Shown here in pieces: positions 7,184-12,017 of a stretch of 12,017 nt of DNA (positions within the stretch are counted from its first letter, which is position 1; each line of letters opens with the position of its first letter). The position numbers were made by a program, and so were the translations under genes. The stretch is from Phoronis ovalis. Its lineage: Eukaryota > Phoronida > Phoronidae. The notes beneath the pieces are model-generated. The model searched no databases, was not told the origin of the DNA, and saw nothing but the letters and a program-made list of their open reading frames with translations. Location of the stretch: contig JAOXYB010048347.1 of the NCBI GenBank assembly GCA_028565635.1, positions 1-12,017 on the forward strand, written 5' to 3'.

Positions 7184-9298
7184 CTGAAACAAAAGATATA
7201 TATAAATAAGGGATTATCGTTCTTCGAGTAGTTGAGAAGGTATGGAACACTAACGGATGGATTTGTTCAGACCGTATAAAAATACACTGCGTTACAATTT
7301 ACAATTTTTACATTGCGAAAGCATGCATTAAGAAGGAACTTGTACCTTTAGCAAGGTCTACTACATTTTTATTTATATCTGTATTGGAATGCAGTACACA
7401 GACAAAGCAGCTGGCCACTGAACCAAGTTCCTTCGTCATTACACGAGCGTCACCATTTAGAGAATTTGTACTCGGAGTTTCCACCACCTACAAATAATTT
7501 AAAACAATGAAAATCAAGCTCATTGTGTCGTAATATATTAATTTTTGTTGACATGAATTGAGCCTTCAAGATATTATCTAAGCACAAATTTGAATAATCA
7601 AGAATATTATTACATGTGTAACCTTCGTCAATACATGTTTATGCATTTGAAGACTAAAAATTATATCTTACCACATATTCTCTCTTCTCATTTACTATTT
7701 TGTGCACTGCTAGATTTTCAGAACAATGCTCGTGTATTAATCCAATGCTGTCAATAGCTTTAGGACTCCATGCGTTTTTTATTAAAGTTGATTTTCCACA
7801 GCTCTTTGGTCCGACAACGTAAATTATGAAAGTTTTATCCAAAGTTTCTCTTAATGGAACAACTATTTCACAGACGCATTTAATAAATGTCAGTGTGATT
7901 TCCTGCGATGTTTCGGTGGCTTTTGCAAAAACAGAAGATTTCTTGAAAAAGTTATCAAGATTAGCTATATCTTTAAATTTACCGTTCATATCCGTAAAAC
8001 CAAGTTGCTTACACATTTTTGAAAGCTCTCTTTCATTTCTCTTTACACTATGTTCCCTTTTGTGCGAAAAAAGCCATTCGAAGAAGTGAACAAGCTCGGT
8101 AAGATTCCAAGCATTATGAAAAGATTCCGTAAGCTTTCGTATTACTATTAAATATGGTGTATATGTACATTGATGCTCTTTCATAGGTGCATCTACCATA
8201 TTTAAAACAGTTGCAAACGACGACCACTTGATAGCATCAACGTTAGGATCGTCGTTTGCCTTAATAGTTGTAACGTTAAGTAATCGACGAAACGCATCTC
8301 TGAGCCTTAGACTCTGAAGCCTTTGAATACTTATTGCTACATTCCTGGCAATGTTATATATAACATCTAAAATACAATAACATATAGTCTTTAGTCTCCA
8401 GCAGGTTTCGAGAACCTTGAAACATTCAGAACAAAGCAATGCCTCTAGAACTTTCCTTTGCTATCTTGTTATTTCTATTTGTCTGATACTGCTCACAATA
8501 CAGAATTCGGAGATGTCTTTGAAATATGATTTTAATTTCAATTTACGAAATTGAAAGTGATGCTATGTACACGTACTACATTTTTAAATGCAATCTACTT
8601 ACCAAAAGTCGCAATGACGAATATAGTTATTACTCCCGCAAAACCAAAATATACCATAACTATACATATTGCAAACGCACAGATGAACCAGGGATGTTTC
8701 AGTAATGGCTTAAGCAGTTGACCGATATAAGTTTGATACCACGGTGAGTATTGTATTGTTAAGGTATTCATTTTTTCAGTAATATCTTCAAATGCTTCCG
8801 AAACCAGCGTTTTGCTTCTGCCAGGATCTAGACTAGTAGAGTGCAAGGAATTCCAAATTCTTCCTTGTTTGAAGTCTGAAACATTATATATTTCAGTTAG
8901 TTCCCGGTTATTTATGTTGAAAGTATGAAAAGTAGGAAAAGATGTGTGTTGTGTACCAAGATATCCTTCGAAACTAAATCCAAAATTATGTTTCAATGTC
9001 AAAAACGTGGAAAATTTACCTTATGAGCCATATATTGCTGTTAAAAAACCTAACTAATGTTATAATCAAAGCAATTGTACGTTAAATTTATTTCTTTACC
9101 TGTCAGCCTGTCAGTTGAAAATACTTCTAACTCGCACAGTAATTGAGTTGCATCATGTTTACATAAACGCTCTCCAACAGCTGTCTGAGATTGAAATTTT
9201 CTCTGAAGTGTCGCCATTTTATAAGCTTTTTCTAAGAAGGTATCATTAACGCCATCATCTTTGTACACATTAGTATCTTTATCTTTGTATGTTTGCAT
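6948..9298 (-). CDS. gene A: membrane-anchored divergent GTPase-like protein, complete, 590 aa
   Basis: Exons 9298-9100, 9019-8603, 8450-7672, 7487-7346 and 7183-6948 have phases that match at every junction (1, 1, 0, 1) and total 1,773 nt with one stop. Parts in order: charged N-terminus with FLEKAYKM (21-28); linker; hydrophobic segment about 176-205; a further hydrophobic helix about 226-246; helical region; PLRET (404-408); Walker A GPKSCGKST (419-427); VVETPS (466-471) at the Walker-B/G3 place; SNTDINKNVVDLAK, like the NTD region of dynamins; NQFK (526-529) at the G4 place. Known dynamin-type GTPases have DxPG and TKxD there, so guanine specificity is doubtful. The G domain lies near the C-terminus and membrane segments precede it. 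A nucleotide-regulated membrane role is inferred. The first in-frame ATG was taken; a TGA lies two codons upstream. Confidence 0.75.
7346..7487 (-). CDS. gene A exon 4 (G3-like and NTD motifs)
   Basis: Acceptor TTATTTGTAG before 7487 (phase 0), donor AAAG|GTACAAG (phase 1). The 47 codons read VVETPSTNSLNG..., then SVASCFVCVLHSNTDINKN. It is too short for a simple ORF scan but is joined by phase on both sides and by fold logic: strand, acidic residue, helix, strand after a P-loop. Confidence 0.75.
7672..8450 (-). CDS. gene A exon 3 (helical region and P-loop)
   Basis: 779 nt, the longest uninterrupted coding stretch in the window. Donor GTG|GTAAGA, phase 0. The acceptor is either AAAG before 8450 or CTAG before 8444; both fit phase 1, and neither has a good pyrimidine tract. 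It encodes a Cys-rich helix (LLCSECFKVLETCW), a basic helical region, EIVVPLRETLDKTFIIYVVG and the Walker A. In gene B the matching region is split by a 1.7-kb intron. Confidence 0.85.
8603..9019 (-). CDS. gene A exon 2 (linker and membrane segment)
   Basis: Acceptor CATAAG before 9019, phase 1; the intron is only 80 nt. A second AG (AACAG) 18 nt upstream leads to an early stop. The exon encodes STFLTLKHNF, a mixed linker, and ends in a strongly hydrophobic segment (WFICAFAICIVMVYFGFAG onward). Donor TTTG|GTAAGT, phase 1. Confidence 0.75.
9100..9298 (-). CDS. gene A exon 1
   Basis: Starts at ATG 9298-9296, preceded in frame by TGA. It encodes a Lys/Asp-rich start (MQTYKDKDTNVYKDDG), then FLEKAYKMATLQRKF, matching gene B. 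The donor is ACAG|GTAAAG, phase 1. Confidence 0.65.
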
Positions 9299-10353
9299 CG
9301 TTCAGAATCCACATCAAGCAGTTCGCTAATTAAGTAGAGTAAAATGTGACAAGATGCAGATATAATTAACTGGTTGTTGGTTTTATGTAATATTGCATGT
9401 GTAATATAAGTATTACATTTGTACGCTGAATAGTGATTACTGCATATTACCAAACAACAAAATACTATTAATAACGAATGTTTTGCATTAAATAAATGTG
9501 CCATCAGAGATAATGACTAAATTACTAGGCAGCATAAAGAACGTGTGGTATATGTGTCCTATTAAGCTCCATATCATAGTACACCATTGGCTATAAGTGT
9601 TCTAAGCCGCATGTTGTATTTTTAAATCAAAAGGTTACGTCTAATAGATTCGATTTACTGTAACAGGCAGTCAGAAATCAGTGCCCTGCTTTGCGAACTT
9701 ATATGTGACTGCGCGGGAGACAGGAAAAACGAGTAAGACATTTAAGTTCGGCTAAGGATACAATTTACTTTCCCATCCACTTCAATAGTAACGTATTGTC
9801 TTCTAATACATGCTTCGTGGAAAAATTCTGTTCGGTCACAAATAAAGATAATCATGTCTCATGCTTACTCCCGTCTTTCGTGCAGTCTTAACCAATTAAC
9901 TTTTGTGTGAACTCTAAGAACGGACCACCTGATGTAATTAGTGAGAAATACACAGGAAACTGGCCGGCTTGTCATTCTTGGATATTAAATCCCCTCAATT
10001 TCTGATGAAAAAATGACATTTTCAAATTGTAATTTCTCTAGCTTTGTGCGGAATTATACTCACTTCCCCATGGCTGCCCAGGGGCCAAATAAAAATGGAA
10101 ACGAGAAAAAAGCCAATTAGTGCACTCGCCGGATCTATATACAATTGTTACCATGGCTGCAATTATTACCTAATGCCATATTTGACAAAAAGAAACATTA
10201 ACCGGACATACAAGACCACATAATCGTTTTGGTGGATTTCTTTTGTCTCGATTTTGCTAAGTTTATCGATAACCTAAGGTTAACCCACAGTTATAGCATA
10301 CATCCAAATTCTTATGTTAAGGTTATAGTCCCGTTATAATGTTGTACGGAAGA

Positions 10354-10374
10354 CTACTCTAACCTATAGAGTAG
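10354..10374. repeat. 8-bp inverted repeat, 5-nt loop
   Basis: CTACTCTA at 10354-10361 pairs exactly with TAGAGTAG at 10367-10374. Confidence 0.65.
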
Positions 10375-10875
10375 AAATATAATTTTCCTTTGTCAAATTC
10401 TTAGTAAATAACTTTGATCCTATTTTTTCTCCCGAACCTTTTCCTTTCTTGCTTAATCTAATTCTTTTCCAGCTTAGAGTGAGAAATATTACCTCTACAA
10501 TCCACCACTGTATTGTTGTGTATTTCAAACTGCTTTATATTACTTTGTCTGCATTTGTTTTATTGTTATTACTGTTATTTTCCACAATCTCAATATTTAA
10601 TTATTTGCAAAAAAAAAAAAATTTTTCTCGTCTTGCAAAAAAATTAATCTTCCTCTCACCTTCTTTCCTCTTTGTGTGAATTGTTTTGTCCATACTCCAA
10701 TTAATACAACTTAAAAGTTAACGTGGATTTTTCATCTTTGTATTGAGTTATATTACGTAGTTTTTAAATTTATTCTCTGCATGCTTTTCATATGCATGCC
10801 ATGCGCTACTGTTATCTACTATTAAGATAATATGAATAGCCCCATGCAGTGAGCAGCGCATCAACGATGAACGTG

Positions 10876-10928
10876 TACATAACAGAGATCATGTTCACAA
10901 CAATTTATATATTATGATCTGTTATGTA
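10876..10928. repeat. imperfect 15-bp inverted repeat, 21-nt loop
   Basis: TACATAACAGAGATCAT at 10876-10892 pairs with ATGATCTGTTATGTA at 10914-10928; the left arm carries two extra bases (AG). This might be the core of a small palindromic element. Confidence 0.7.
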
Positions 10929-11245
10929 ACAGAGTTGTTTGTATTGGGTGCTGGATCAAAGTAGAAACATATTTATCATAAATCAACGAAAGGCTTGTGG
11001 TATATACATGCAGCTCGATTCGCTTTGTATTCTTTCTCACGGATGCTAAGTATATAATGATAAACCATACATCTCCATTATACTAAAACATAATCCCATA
11101 CAATATGTATATAAGAAAATAATGAGTTGAGTTTTGATATCGGTAGGGGTAAGTCCCTATATATGTGCATAGGTTGCAGACGATGAACTATGCCCATACC
11201 TGTCAAGTTGCAAGACATTTTGGGAGGGATATTTTTGTAAAATTT

Positions 11246-11340
11246 GATCGCGGACCGGCAACAGCAGTGCCAAGGAAGCTAGCGCGCGGCCTTTCGTCGC
11301 GCAGGAGACGTCACCCTCTCGAACAGGGGAAGTGTGGAGG
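11246..11340. mobile_element. GC-rich island, possible short interspersed element
   Basis: This stretch is far richer in G+C and CpG than its surroundings, with GCGCG...CGCGC able to form a short stem at 11282-11302. A minus-strand frame at 11157-11447 crosses it (peptide part KGRALASLALLLPVRDQ) but has no known domain. Insertion of a repeat is the simplest reading. No terminal repeats or target duplication could be fixed by eye. Confidence 0.3.
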
Positions 11341-11447
11341 TTAATTTTCCTGATAAAAATTTTGATTTTCTGATGCTGTTTCCTGCTATCTGGTGCATCA
11401 GAGTGCAGTCTGAAAATATTTGCCTTAAATAAAAAAGTGTTTTCCAA

Positions 11448-11930
11448 AAGTTAAAAATACAACAGTTGCACTACAAAAAAAAAATGAATATAGCATGTTA
11501 ATTCTTTAAATTTGTTCAATCAAATGCAAAAAAATATATATCTTATTTTTAATTCATTTATAATTACTTTATTTATATAAAAAAGTACTTATTTCATGTG
11601 TTCCAACAACTGTGTTTTAATTTCTGAGTAAAGTAATTCATAAATTTTATTCATATAACCATAAAGCAAAGATAAAGTTTCTACTTTCTTTCAACTCCTC
11701 ATACTTAAAAAAGTAAAAAAGAATCTAAATGATTATATCTTGCGTTATCACATACCACAGTTTTTTTCATGACCTTGAAAGTGGTTCACCTGTCTGCCGA
11801 TAGGAAAGTTACGCATTTTTCGTATGTCAATTAAGTTGGTTCCTTTTTCATTTTTTACCAAGTAAAAAGCAATTATTCCTTTTTTCCTTGTCCGATTGAG
11901 TGTTTATTGCAAAAAAGAGGATCGATTAAC
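11448..11930. other. AT-rich stretch with nothing recognised
   Basis: Long A and T runs; no open frame, repeat or RNA gene that I can support. Confidence 0.5.
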
Positions 11931-12017
11931 ATTATTATTATTATTATTATAGACTTTATTTAATGAGGAAATATACACAGAGTACATGCAAAGCCAACGG
12001 CTTATTTACGGCATGGT
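11931..12017 (-). mobile_element. probable 3' end of a non-LTR retrotransposon, truncated by the window
   Basis: Read on the minus strand, the sequence runs into AATAAA (11960-11955), then GTCT, then about seven TAA/ATA trinucleotides ending at 11931. A polyadenylation hexamer followed by a short TAA tail is typical of I/jockey-like LINE 3' ends. The body would lie to the right of the window. A plain ATT microsatellite next to unrelated sequence is the alternative. Confidence 0.45.

Larger units (their letters stand above)
9299..11150. other. gene A upstream flank, no convincing gene
   Basis: AT-rich DNA that should include the gene A promoter and any 5' UTR exon, but no clear TATA box or start site stands out. 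Hydrophobic frames here (for example 10449-10679, plus strand) look like chance products of T-rich sequence. Two inverted repeats are listed separately, and an A-tract lies near 10609-10620. Confidence 0.5.

Noticed and set aside
7826-8089. 87-codon plus-strand frame
   Set aside because: Fully antisense to gene A exon 3, which is well supported.
9232-9504. 90-codon minus-strand frame with a signal-peptide-like start (MAHLFNAKHSLLIVFCCLVI)
   Set aside because: It overlaps gene A exon 1 in another frame, has no later domain, and probably lies in the upstream leader. A short secreted peptide cannot be excluded.
10449-10679. 76-codon plus-strand frame rich in Leu, Phe and Ile
   Set aside because: T-rich DNA yields such hydrophobic frames by chance; it includes an A12 run read as lysines and has no motif.
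11157-11447. 96-codon minus-strand frame
   Set aside because: Its length is explained by the GC-rich island with few stops; no domain or splice context seen.

Overview
The window looks like AT-rich nuclear DNA from an animal, probably a marine invertebrate and possibly a bivalve mollusc. That assignment is an inference from base composition, introns of about 80-350 bases with GT...AG ends, 21-bp minisatellite units and a TAA-tailed retrotransposon end. No rRNA, tRNA, CRISPR array or bacterial-type operon was seen.

The main content is two paralogous, intron-containing genes on the minus strand, in tandem. The right gene (A) can be read completely: five exons between 9298 and 6948 join in frame into a 590-residue protein. 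The left gene (B) starts at 3869 with a strong Kozak context and can be followed to 414, where it ends on a splice donor; its last exons should lie left of the window. Both proteins have the same order of parts: a short helical N-terminus with an FLEKAxKM motif, a linker with a TLK motif, a hydrophobic membrane region, a helical region, and then a P-loop domain (GPKSCGKST in A, GPQDAGKST in B). Exons 4 and 5 of A add a Walker-B/G3-like VVETPS, an SNTDINKNVVDLAK stretch resembling the dynamin-type 'NTD' region, and an NQFK at the G4 position. I read this as a divergent, membrane-anchored dynamin/septin-like P-loop GTPase family. I do not recognise a named family.

Layout: 1-200 holds a possible plus-strand exon. 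414-826 is the P-loop exon of gene B. 827-2502 is a large gene B intron carrying a duplicated 49-bp segment, a TATA-like box and a 21-bp minisatellite. 2503-3869 holds the other gene B exons. 3884-4179 is an isolated plus-strand reading frame of unknown origin, part of which recurs inverted at 4373-4413. 4180-6947 is mostly non-coding, with short repeats, hairpins and one 33-residue ORF. 6948-9298 is gene A. 9299-11150 is AT-rich with no convincing gene. 11246-11340 is a GC-rich island. The right edge holds what looks like the 3' end of a minus-strand non-LTR retrotransposon.

The two genes probably act in the same kind of process, since they share architecture and orientation. The membrane segments, P-loop and degenerate guanine-specificity motif suggest a membrane-remodelling or membrane-triggered role. 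That function is inference only.
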